NCBI GenBank assembly: GCA_965243385.1
Contig: CBDEUV010000002.1
Span: 1,674,001-1,738,000 of the forward strand
DNA: 64,000 bases
DNA from: JANSYA01 sp965243385
GTDB taxonomy: Bacteria > Spirochaetota > Leptospiria > Leptospirales > Leptonemataceae
Reading direction: 5' to 3'
Position 1 is the first letter of the stretch. Each line of letters opens with the position of its first letter. A program made the translations under genes and the position numbers. This document shows, piece by piece, positions 9,273 through 17,879 of this stretch. A model generated the notes under the pieces. It ran no database searches. It saw only the letters and a program-made list of their open reading frames with translations, and had not been told where the DNA came from.

Positions 9273-9922
9273 ATCATTCGATATCGCAAACAATGGAAAG
9301 CCCGCCGCGCAGTCGCTCGAAAAGGGCGGCCGGATGGCTGGCACTGCTGGCAATAGCAGTCCTGCTGGGTATCTGCGTGGGCGCACTGAGCGCAGGCTTC
9401 GCGGTCCGGCAAATCGTCGCGTCGTTTCAGGTCCGCAACGGCCCGTGGTCGACCAACGTAACGGCGGGTAGCTCCGGGGCCGATATGTATACGCGGGCGG
9501 CCATCGCACGGGCCGGTCTGCTGGCAATGACATCCGAAGAGAGCGTCTACATGCTGGCCTCGACGGATTCGTCCGGAGAGCAGTTGCATTCCGACTGTAG
9601 TTATGAAATCGCCGGAAGCGATTTGGGCGGCTACTGGTGGAGTATTACCGTCTACGGCGAAGACATGTTTTTAATTCCCAATCGGATTCGGCGCTTCTCG
9701 CGGGGACAAACGAATCTCGAACGCGACGTCTCCGGTCGCTTTCGCATTCGACTGGCTTCCACTCCCGCTCACGATTCAAACGACACGGAATGGCTGCCTT
9801 CCGGTCAGCAGCCGCAGCCGATATCGTTGATTCTCCGGGTTTATGAACCGCCGGAAGAACTGCGAAGCCGCTTTCAACAGGCGGTGCTGCCGCAAATAAA
9901 CAGAACAGGATGTCGCTCATGA
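9269..9922 (+). CDS. DUF1214-domain protein, membrane-anchored
   Basis: This 217-residue protein has one hydrophobic segment (about 23-46) followed by a DUF1214-type beta domain with 'GYWWSITVYGEDMFLIPN' and a C-terminal 'LILRVYEPP' strand. GGAGG lies 4 bases upstream of the ATG, which overlaps the previous stop as ATGA. The family has no settled biochemical role. It commonly occurs beside or fused to DUF1254, as here. The tight overlaps on both sides point to one operon with the phosphatase upstream and the DUF1254 protein downstream. Confidence 0.8.
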   Translation: MNHSISQTMESPPRSRSKRAAGWLALLAIAVLLGICVGALSAGFAVRQIVASFQVRNGPWSTNVTAGSSGADMYTRAAIARAGLLAMTSEESVYMLASTDSSGEQLHSDCSYEIAGSDLGGYWWSITVYGEDMFLIPNRIRRFSRGQTNLERDVSGRFRIRLASTPAHDSNDTEWLPSGQQPQPISLILRVYEPPEELRSRFQQAVLPQINRTGCRS

Positions 9923-10482
9923 AATCGAAATCGAAACTTGTCGTATTCGCGGCCGGCCTGCTAATCGCCACCGCGGCCACTCACGTGATCGTGGTGCAAT
10001 TCATGCCGGAAATGCTGCTGTCGTTCGTAATCAACAAGCTCCCGGGCGAAGTCAATCAGGACTTTCACTCGCCTCGCATCACCGATGAAAGCCGGAGAGT
10101 CGTCCGTCCGTCTCCGGATCTCCTGTACAGTCTATGCCCATACGACCTGGCGGCAGGCGAAACACTCCAGATCTCCGCCCTCGCGCCGACGGACACCTAT
10201 ATATCCCTGGCCCTCTACGATGAAAGCACGAACAATTATTATTTGCTGAATCGGCGGGATTTATCGACCGGATCGCCTTTGAAATTGGACCTGGTTTATG
10301 CGTCGGATACTGACGACACTGAACTCCGCCGCGATCGCGACGCAACTGAGACAGTGCGTTCGCCGACCCGCAGGGGCGTGGCCGTCTTTCGCATTCTGAT
10401 GAAGGCGCCGGAGCAGTACGAAACGCAACGCGTATTTCAAGAAACTCAAAAATGTCAGTTCATTGCGGCGCCGGCCGGATAG
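9919..10482 (+). CDS. DUF1254-domain protein, membrane-anchored
   Basis: This protein of about 187 residues has an N-terminal hydrophobic segment (about 6-30). Its DUF1254-like core holds 'VVRPSPDLLYSLCPYDLAAG', close to the family's VRPNxDTLYS pattern. I took the ATG at 9919 as start because it forms an ATGA overlap with the DUF1214 gene and has AGGA 8 bases upstream; the ATG at 9910 is three codons earlier. DUF1254 and DUF1214 usually form two parts of one longer protein. Here they are separate, translationally coupled genes. Function is unknown. Confidence 0.78.
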   Translation: MKSKSKLVVFAAGLLIATAATHVIVVQFMPEMLLSFVINKLPGEVNQDFHSPRITDESRRVVRPSPDLLYSLCPYDLAAGETLQISALAPTDTYISLALYDESTNNYYLLNRRDLSTGSPLKLDLVYASDTDDTELRRDRDATETVRSPTRRGVAVFRILMKAPEQYETQRVFQETQKCQFIAAPAG

Positions 10483-10542
10483 ATTCGCGCCATCTATTGC
10501 TCGTATAGCTGGCTGCGGCAAGCGCCGATCAGTCTATCGGGT

Positions 10543-13500
10543 TCACACCCCCGACGGCATGAAGCTGCCGGTCCGCAGTTTTTCATAAAGCTCTTGAAAA
10601 GCTTCGCCGGGCGTAAAGCCCTCTTCGTCGCCTGATAGTTCCGGTCGGATGCGGCATAGAAAATACATATCCAGTTCGCCGCGATTCTTGACGGCCAACT
10701 GGCCGCGATGTTCCATCACGAAGAAGTGGCGGGCCACTTCGTAGACGCTCTGCGAAACGTTGATCCGGCCGGCCTCCCCTCCGGATTCCATCCGGGACGC
10801 GACGTTCACGGTATCGCCCCATACGTCGTAGGCGAATTTATTTTTGCCGATCACCCCGGCCATGACCGGACCGGTGTGAATGCCAATCCGCAGCCGCCAG
10901 AAATCTTCGCCGATTTGCGTATGCAACTCCGCGGCCTGATTCATGAATGCGAGAATTTCCAGCGCGGCCCGGCACACGTCGATCACGTGCGTGGCGTTCG
11001 GCTCCGGCAAACCGGCCGCGCACATATAGGCGTCGCCGATCGTCTTCAGCTTTTCGATGCCGTGGCGTTCGACGACCTGATCGAATTGTAAAAACATACC
11101 GTCGAGCTGCCGGACCAATTCTTCCGGCGACATACGTTCCGCGACGCTGGTAAAGCCCTTAAAATCCGTGAACATGGTGGTCACGGAATCGTACAGGCGC
11201 GGCTGCACGGCGCCGTTTTGTTTAAGCTCTTCGGCGACCGCGTGGGGCAGTACGTTCAGCAATAAGCGATCCGACCTGGCGCGCTCCTCTTCTGCGAGCT
11301 GTCGCGAAAGCTCGGCCTGATTCTTCGCCTGCTTGAGCGCGCGAGTTCGCTCCTCGACTTTGTCTTCCAGATTCGTATACAACCGGGCGTTTTCGATCGA
11401 GATGGCGGCCTGGGCTGAGAGTACGTTTAATATACGAAACCTGGCCGGCGTGAAGGCGTTCGCCGACAGATTATTTTCCAGGTAGAGCACGCCGACCAGG
11501 TTCCCCTGCTTCGTGATCGGCGTGCATAACACCGACTTCGGCTGACGCTGGAGCACGTACGGCGAATTCATAAATCGCCCTTCCCCGGATGCGTTCCCCA
11601 GAACGATATCCTCAAGAGTGCGTTGCACGTACTGCACGATCGTCGCCGGCACCGCGTCGCTTCGTTCCAGCGGAATAGACTGCAGCACCGTCGGCGCCTC
11701 GTGCTGGCCGCCGCTCTCCGCTTCGATCAGCAGCTCGCCGTTTTTTTCCAGCAACAGTACGCCCCGCTGCGCCCCGGCGTTTTCGATCGCGATATTCAGA
11801 ACTTTCGAAAGCAACTTCTCGAGATTGATTTCGCCGGACAGTGTCTGCGACGCCTTCATGATCGAATCGATATCGAGCGAAGAGCCGGTTTCGCCGCTGC
11901 TGTCTCCGTTCGATGCCTGCGAGGGGGACCCGACGATAGCGCCGGAGTCGGCTTCGGCGTCCGGCGCGTCGGCCGCGTACGCCCGCCGAAGCAGCTCCGG
12001 ATATTCGCGCTCAAGTTTTTCGGTCATGGGCGGGCAACCCCAGCGCCCATAGCCGTAGTGCGCGTCCGCCAGATAGGTGCGCGCGAAACGCTCCTGTCCG
12101 CGCGCGATATAATACTCCGCGGCGCGCTGATTCGCCAGTGCTTCCAGAAACAGAAAGCCGGAAGCCCGCGCGGCCTGAACGGCCCGGTCGTAGCGCCCGG
12201 CGGCGAGTTCCGCATCGCCGGTCAGCCGGGCGAGTTCCGCTTCGATCAAATCCAATTCGCCCTGATGATTCGCGGGCGCCGACCTGGCCCAGGCCCGATA
12301 CCGCCGCGCGTCGCGCCGTATACCTCGTACCAATGATCTGCGCTCCGACTTCGCAGCGGTATCGGCCAGCTTCGCGAGAATGAGCGCGCGAAAGAAATAA
12401 AGATACGGAACCTCCACCATCGCGACGAGAGACTGCGCGTCCCGGACCGCCGCTTCTATGCGGGGCAGCGCGTCGCGCGCATCGCCGAACAGGTAATATA
12501 AAATCGCTTTGTGATGATGAATATAGGTCTTGCTGCTGATATAGCTGACCGATTCCAGGAACTCCATCAGTTCTTCTTCTTCGATGAAGTCGCCCTTCAA
12601 CTGCAGAATGTCTTCGCTGTCCCCGCTCAAATTTTCGACGACCTGGCTTAAGATGTTGCTGATGATGAGCGGCTGTTGCTGGCCCCAGGTTTCGATCTGC
12701 GGGGTGTACTTCGCGAGTTCGCCGCGAATGGTCGGCAAATCGCCGGTCGTGAAAAACATATTCTGCGAGCGAAAGTACAGGGAATAACCGGCGTATTCCG
12801 TATCGCCGGTATTGACGGCCAGCCGCCCAGCTTCCAGCAATTCGTCGAAATACTGCGGATTCACCGGACGGGTCCAGTGTTCGATAAAATTATGAAACAC
12901 CATCTTCGTGCGACCGCGCAGCCCGGCGGCGTAGTCGCCCAGTTTTTCGTCCAGCTCCAGCGCGAGTTCGCCGAAGCCCTCTCCGCCTTTGAAATCGCCG
13001 AGCACTCCTGAAAGCGAAAGGCCGTACATCGCAATCGAAAAAGGCGATGCAGGGCCGTTGCCGTACTGATAGGTCAGCCGGGTCATCGTCATGATAAACA
13101 TGGCGAGCAGCTCGAATTTCAACTGGTAGGCCATCGCGGAGTTGTCGGTCAAAATTCGCATGGCGGCCAGCTTTTTGGGATCCGTCATGCGCGGAGCCTG
13201 CATGACGTAGCGCTTGCCGCGCCGCGCGATCATGGCTTTGGTTCTGAGCAGCGCGGGGCCGACATGCGCCATCGTCGGATTTCTCGGCAGCCGAATACCG
13301 AGCATTCTCAAGACTTTGAGCGCTTCCTGCCAGGCCCGGTCGAGCTTCGCCTGCGAACTCAGCGTTCGAATGCGGACTTCGTACGCCCGGACCTTATCGA
13401 AAAGGTCGGTGGCGTTTTCCAGAATTTCGTTTACAATCAACTCGGACAGCTCGAAATTCGCGCTTAGATTCGCGGAGTCCGCGAGCTCGCCTTTCAGAGC

Positions 13501-15900
13501 CGCCATCGTTTCGTAGTCCGAATTCCAGGCGTTCGCCGGCAAAAGAGCGATCGCCGCGTGTAAATATCGCACGGCCGGTTCGTAGGCCGTACTGGCACGC
13601 GCTTTGCGGGCCGCTTTTAAATCGAGATCGATAAGCAGCCTGCGTTCGTCCCGACTTTCCAGCAGGGCCGTCGCGCTATTCAGGTGATTGACGATGTCGA
13701 ACAGCCGCTCTTCGCGTTCGCCGCCCTGATAACGATCGAGCATATGACGACCGATTATGAGATGCGTTTTTTCCCGCTCCGCCTGACTGAGCTGACTGTA
13801 GGCGGCCTGCTGAACGCGATCGTGCAAGAATTTGTAGCGGATGATCGGCGGCGTCCGGTCCCCGCCGCGTTGATTCGCACGTCCGGCGTCCTCGCTTCCG
13901 AGATATTTATAATCGTTGCCGATCGGCTGGATCAATCCCTCTTTGAGAATTTCCAGCAAAATAGCCGCGGTCTCATGCGGTGATTTTTCGTGCACCAGGG
14001 CGAGAATTTCCAGATCGAATTGATTGCCGATGCACGAAGCCAGGCGGATGATTTTCTGTGAGGCTTCGCTCAGCTTCGCGATTTTGCCTGACATCAACTC
14101 GACGACGTTGTCCGTTATGCCGGTATTGCGAATCCTGTCCAGATCCCAACGCCACCCGCCCTGCGTGCGCGAAAAATCGATCAGCTTCTGCTGATAGAGA
14201 CTCTTCAGAATCTCTGCCACGAAAAAGGGATTGCCGTTCGTCTTCGCGTGTACGAGCTGCGCGAGCGCCGGAACTTCATCGTGCGCGGCGGAATGCAATG
14301 TATCGAGGATCAATTCCCGGACATTCTCGACCGAAAGCGGCCGCAGCGAGATCCCGGTTACAACCACGTCGAGCTTGTTCAGGCCGGCGATCATCTCCGC
14401 CATCGGATGGCTGTCGTCGACTTCGTTGTCGCGATACGAAAAGATCCAGAATAGATATTTCAGACTCGGATCCGACGCAATACTCCGAATCAATTTCAGA
14501 GACGGCAGGTCCGCCCACTGCATATCGTCCAGGAAAATCACGAGCGGGTGTTCTTTGCCCGCCACGGCGCGCACGAAATTCGAGAAGACCACATTGAAAC
14601 GATTTTCATTTTCCGCCGGTCCCAGTCGGGGCACCGCCTTCTGCTTACCGATCACCCATTCAATCTCGGGAATCACGTCCACGATCACCTGCGCGTTATC
14701 ACCGAGCAGACCTTCCAGTTTCGCTTTCCATTGTTTGATGCGATCCGGATCTTCGGTCAGAATCTGGCGAACGAGCTCGCGAAAGGCCTGGATGATGGAA
14801 CTATAGGGTATATCCCGCCGGAATTGATCGTACTTGCCGTCGATAAAATATCCCCGACGCTCCAGAACCGGTTTATGAATTTCGTGCACTAAAGCGGATT
14901 TACCGATGCCGGAATAGCCGGTGACCACCGCGATCTCGCGCACTCCCCGGCTGACGCTCTCGAAAGCTCCGAGCAATTGTTCGCTTTCGACCTCCCGTCC
15001 ATACAGCTTCTGAGGAATTTGAAAGCGATCCGATACGTCGTTCGTCCCGGGTTCGAATGCGACTATTTCGCCTTCGGATTTGAGCCGAGCGAAACACTCC
15101 TGCAAATCCGCTTCCAGACCGAAAGCGCTCTGGTATCGATCTTCCGCGTTCTTCGCGAGCATCTTCATGATGATCGCGGAAACTACCGGAGGAATTTCCG
15201 AATTCAAAGCGAACGGCGGCGGCGGTTGCACCGCGATATGGTTGTGGACCATTTCGATCGCTTCGCCGGAATCGAAAGGCGGACGCCCCGCCAGCATTTC
15301 GTAGAAAGTAACCCCCAGCGAATAAATGTCGCTTCGATAATCGATAGACCGATTCATGCGACCGGTCTGTTCGGGAGACATGTACGCCAGAGTGCCTTCC
15401 AGATTTTCAGGCGAAACGATCGTGGGGTTCTCGCGCGAAAGCTGAGTGGAGATACCAAAGTCGGTGATCGCCACTCGCCCGCTCTGCAGATTCATGATGA
15501 TATTGCGGGGTTTTATATCCAGGTGAATGATTTCGTTTTTGTGAATTTCACCGAGCCCCCGGGACAGCAGAGTTCCGATTTTCAAAAACGCTCGCAGGCT
15601 GACCTGCTTCTTCGCCAGAATTTGCGAAAGAGAGACGCCGCCGAAGTCTTCGAGAATTAACGCGAAGCCGTTGTGGAATTTTTCCAGCGCCAGGGGTTTG
15701 ATGATGCCCGCGTCTTCAATGCTGCGGCCGATCAGAAATTCTTTTTGGAATTTCTCAAGCTCCCGCTCTTCCGGATATTCCGAACGGTGCACTTTTACGA
15801 CGACCGGCGACTGGTCCCGCTCCCGAACACCCCGGTATACGATCGTGGTTTTACCGAGGTGAATTTGGTCTGCAATCGTATAACCGGGCAAGCTAATCAT
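10543..15900 (-). CDS. Multi-domain Ser/Thr kinase - AAA ATPase - TPR-like - GAF - class III adenylate cyclase
   Basis: This 1785-residue cytoplasmic signalling protein starts at ATG 15900, with GGAGG 7 bases before it. The kinase domain (about 1-270) keeps the beta-3 Lys ('VVVKVHR'), the HLD loop Asp128 and DFG Asp147, but has a degenerate glycine loop (LGKTTIVYRG). An AAA_16-type ATPase (about 290-620) has Walker A 'GYSGIGKSAL' and Walker B 'LVIFLDDMQWAD'. A long helical region, a GAF domain and a coiled coil follow. The C-terminal class III cyclase has metal Asp1579 and Asp1623, Lys1619 and Asp1692 (the ATP-selecting pair), and catalytic Asn1699 and Arg1703. It should therefore make cAMP, not cGMP. 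The architecture is familiar in Leptospira. The input ligand is unknown. Confidence 0.9.
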   Translation of the reverse strand: MISLPGYTIADQIHLGKTTIVYRGVRERDQSPVVVKVHRSEYPEERELEKFQKEFLIGRSIEDAGIIKPLALEKFHNGFALILEDFGGVSLSQILAKKQVSLRAFLKIGTLLSRGLGEIHKNEIIHLDIKPRNIIMNLQSGRVAITDFGISTQLSRENPTIVSPENLEGTLAYMSPEQTGRMNRSIDYRSDIYSLGVTFYEMLAGRPPFDSGEAIEMVHNHIAVQPPPPFALNSEIPPVVSAIIMKMLAKNAEDRYQSAFGLEADLQECFARLKSEGEIVAFEPGTNDVSDRFQIPQKLYGREVESEQLLGAFESVSRGVREIAVVTGYSGIGKSALVHEIHKPVLERRGYFIDGKYDQFRRDIPYSSIIQAFRELVRQILTEDPDRIKQWKAKLEGLLGDNAQVIVDVIPEIEWVIGKQKAVPRLGPAENENRFNVVFSNFVRAVAGKEHPLVIFLDDMQWADLPSLKLIRSIASDPSLKYLFWIFSYRDNEVDDSHPMAEMIAGLNKLDVVVTGISLRPLSVENVRELILDTLHSAAHDEVPALAQLVHAKTNGNPFFVAEILKSLYQQKLIDFSRTQGGWRWDLDRIRNTGITDNVVELMSGKIAKLSEASQKIIRLASCIGNQFDLEILALVHEKSPHETAAILLEILKEGLIQPIGNDYKYLGSEDAGRANQRGGDRTPPIIRYKFLHDRVQQAAYSQLSQAEREKTHLIIGRHMLDRYQGGEREERLFDIVNHLNSATALLESRDERRLLIDLDLKAARKARASTAYEPAVRYLHAAIALLPANAWNSDYETMAALKGELADSANLSANFELSELIVNEILENATDLFDKVRAYEVRIRTLSSQAKLDRAWQEALKVLRMLGIRLPRNPTMAHVGPALLRTKAMIARRGKRYVMQAPRMTDPKKLAAMRILTDNSAMAYQLKFELLAMFIMTMTRLTYQYGNGPASPFSIAMYGLSLSGVLGDFKGGEGFGELALELDEKLGDYAAGLRGRTKMVFHNFIEHWTRPVNPQYFDELLEAGRLAVNTGDTEYAGYSLYFRSQNMFFTTGDLPTIRGELAKYTPQIETWGQQQPLIISNILSQVVENLSGDSEDILQLKGDFIEEEELMEFLESVSYISSKTYIHHHKAILYYLFGDARDALPRIEAAVRDAQSLVAMVEVPYLYFFRALILAKLADTAAKSERRSLVRGIRRDARRYRAWARSAPANHQGELDLIEAELARLTGDAELAAGRYDRAVQAARASGFLFLEALANQRAAEYYIARGQERFARTYLADAHYGYGRWGCPPMTEKLEREYPELLRRAYAADAPDAEADSGAIVGSPSQASNGDSSGETGSSLDIDSIMKASQTLSGEINLEKLLSKVLNIAIENAGAQRGVLLLEKNGELLIEAESGGQHEAPTVLQSIPLERSDAVPATIVQYVQRTLEDIVLGNASGEGRFMNSPYVLQRQPKSVLCTPITKQGNLVGVLYLENNLSANAFTPARFRILNVLSAQAAISIENARLYTNLEDKVEERTRALKQAKNQAELSRQLAEEERARSDRLLLNVLPHAVAEELKQNGAVQPRLYDSVTTMFTDFKGFTSVAERMSPEELVRQLDGMFLQFDQVVERHGIEKLKTIGDAYMCAAGLPEPNATHVIDVCRAALEILAFMNQAAELHTQIGEDFWRLRIGIHTGPVMAGVIGKNKFAYDVWGDTVNVASRMESGGEAGRINVSQSVYEVARHFFVMEHRGQLAVKNRGELDMYFLCRIRPELSGDEEGFTPGEAFQELYEKLRTGSFMPSGV

Positions 15901-15970
15901 GCATGGCCCTCCCTGACGGCCTGGGAGCCGAGCCTGCACGGACCACGGTATGCCTATCCAGTACTTTTTA

Positions 15971-15983
15971 ATAACATGGTTAT
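15971..15983. promoter_or_regulatory. AT-rich upstream region of the cyclase gene with a short palindrome
   Basis: ATAAC-ATG-GTTAT lies in a sharply AT-rich stretch (15960-16010), about 70 bases upstream of the giant kinase/cyclase start on the minus strand. The composition contrasts with the GC-rich surroundings and fits a promoter. No convincing -35/-10 pair can be assigned. Confidence 0.3.
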
Positions 15984-16107
15984 AATTAAGTAAAAATTAG
16001 TTTTTTGTACGAATCTGAAACCGGGCGCGGGTCTCGTATTCAGCCAGTGTCATGAAAACGTTAGGGTCATGTATAAAAATAGAGCGGGTCGTCCGAAAGA
16101 CCGCCGT

Positions 16108-17499
16108 TCAACCCGTTCCGCCATCTTTTCTCTGATCCAGCGACTGTTTCACCTGGGTGAAGCTGGCCTTCGTAATCGGCAACATCTGCACAAAGGCCGC
16201 CGACAGCAAAAAACATATCCCCGGGCCGACTCCCATGATGATCCGGATGGCCAGGATCGCGGAGTCGGGCTGGACCGTATCCACATCGGTTTCGCCCGCC
16301 CGGGTTTCGATATAACCGAACACGGCCAGCAATACGGCGAAGAGATTGATAGCGATCGCCGAGGCGGCCTTATACAAAAACATAATCACCCCGTAAATCG
16401 CGCCTTCCCGGCGGATTCCGTTTTTGTATTCGTCCATTTCTATGACGTCCGGTATGATTGAAAACGGAATCACCTGGGACGCGGAGATTCCCACACCGGC
16501 CAGCACGCAGAGCGCCAGCATCCAGTAGATCCCGCCTTCGGGAACAAGCAGGCAGAGCAGAAAACTCAACGCAAGATAACCCGCCGCGAAAATATAGGCG
16601 TTCTTCTTGCCCCAGCGCTTGCCCAGCCAGATCCACATCGGCACAGACGCAATCGCGACGACCAGCGGAATCGCCATAAATACGAACGATAGATCTTCGG
16701 AGACGTGAATCACGTGCTTCAGAAAATAGATCAGCACGACCTGAATCAGATCGAAGCCGATCATATTAAACAAAAACATGCCCAGTACGATTCTGAATTC
16801 GGACAGCTTCATAATCGTTCGCAGATTCTCAAAAAAATTACTCTTCGTTGAGGAGGCGACGCCCACAACACGCTCCTCGGTGCCCGCAAAAGTGATCAAA
16901 AGCGAAATCGTGATCGCGGCGCCGAAAGCGGCTCCCATTACCGGGAAACTGCTGCGATACAGATCTTTGCCCGGGAAAATCACGTCGATGATCACCGCCG
17001 AACCGGCGGCGGCCAGCAGGGTCCCCACGAACGAAAGCCCCATCTTGTATCCGGCGATGCTTGTGCGCTCGTCGTAGTTCTGCGAAAGCTCCGGCAACAT
17101 TGCGTTATAGGGAATCGCGACGACCGTGAAAGCCGTATTAAAGAGAATCGTAACGGCGGTATAATAGAAGAACAGGACAAGGTCGCTTTCAAAGGGGGTC
17201 GTCCATAAAAGAAAGAACATCACCCCGAACGGCACGCTTCCGAACAGAATGTACGGACGGCGACGTCCCAGGCGCGACTGGGTGCGATCGGAAATGACGC
17301 CCATCGCGTAATCGGTGACGGCGTCCCAGACGCGCGCGATCAAAAAAATCAGGCCCGCCCAATCCGCAGGCAAACCGGCTACGTCCGTCAGAAAGAAAAC
17401 GAAATAAAAACCGATCGCGCCGTACGCGATATTGATCGCGAGATCCCCCATGCCGTAGGCGACTTTCTCTTTTCCCGGGACCATCCATTCTTCGTTCAT
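16108..17499 (-). CDS. GPH-family (MelB-type) sugar:cation symporter
   Basis: This 463-residue protein has twelve predicted membrane helices. The family motif after helix 2 reads 'DAVTDYAMGVISDRTQSRLG' followed by RRRPYI, which marks glycoside-pentoside-hexuronide:cation symporters of the major facilitator superfamily. It should import a glycoside or oligosaccharide with Na+ or H+ across the inner membrane. The ATG is preceded by AAGGCGGA. The divergent neighbour at 17880 is a GH2 glycosidase, so the pair probably imports and cleaves one beta-glycoside. The sugar cannot be assigned. Confidence 0.87.
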   Translation of the reverse strand: MNEEWMVPGKEKVAYGMGDLAINIAYGAIGFYFVFFLTDVAGLPADWAGLIFLIARVWDAVTDYAMGVISDRTQSRLGRRRPYILFGSVPFGVMFFLLWTTPFESDLVLFFYYTAVTILFNTAFTVVAIPYNAMLPELSQNYDERTSIAGYKMGLSFVGTLLAAAGSAVIIDVIFPGKDLYRSSFPVMGAAFGAAITISLLITFAGTEERVVGVASSTKSNFFENLRTIMKLSEFRIVLGMFLFNMIGFDLIQVVLIYFLKHVIHVSEDLSFVFMAIPLVVAIASVPMWIWLGKRWGKKNAYIFAAGYLALSFLLCLLVPEGGIYWMLALCVLAGVGISASQVIPFSIIPDVIEMDEYKNGIRREGAIYGVIMFLYKAASAIAINLFAVLLAVFGYIETRAGETDVDTVQPDSAILAIRIIMGVGPGICFLLSAAFVQMLPITKASFTQVKQSLDQRKDGGTG

Positions 17500-17879
17500 A
17501 TTTCCGCCTTCGCACTCATTCGTTTCTATATGCTTCTTCGCGTACCGCGCGATTTCATATCAATCAAGCGCAGCGCGAGCGACAGTTCGAACGCGCTCTC
17601 GCATCCAGTCAACAACTTGCGAAACGATAACAAGTTGACTTCGCGTACGACGCGATATCCACCGACCATTATAGATCCTCAAACGCTTCTATTACTTCGT
17701 CGCGTTATCAACTGTCGCAAACCCGGGACCACTGGTAATGGCTTTGTTGCGAGATGACGTTTTTCCGGGATCAACGGTAAAGCTCCCGGGGCTGTTCGTT
17801 TTTGCGACAATGGCTTCGGGCGGAATTCTATAACACCGGGCCAGGACTGAACCGCGACCTCTCGGAGGACGATAAGAAT
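17500..17879. promoter_or_regulatory. Divergent intergenic region between the symporter and GH2 genes, with inverted repeat
   Basis: These 380 bases hold no supported gene. The stretch at 17613-17637 contains CAACTTG and CAAGTTG, 7-base perfect arms around an 11-base centre, a plausible operator for a sugar-responsive regulator. AT content rises around 17660-17700. The GH2 ribosome site GGAGG is at about 17864. Confidence 0.4.
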
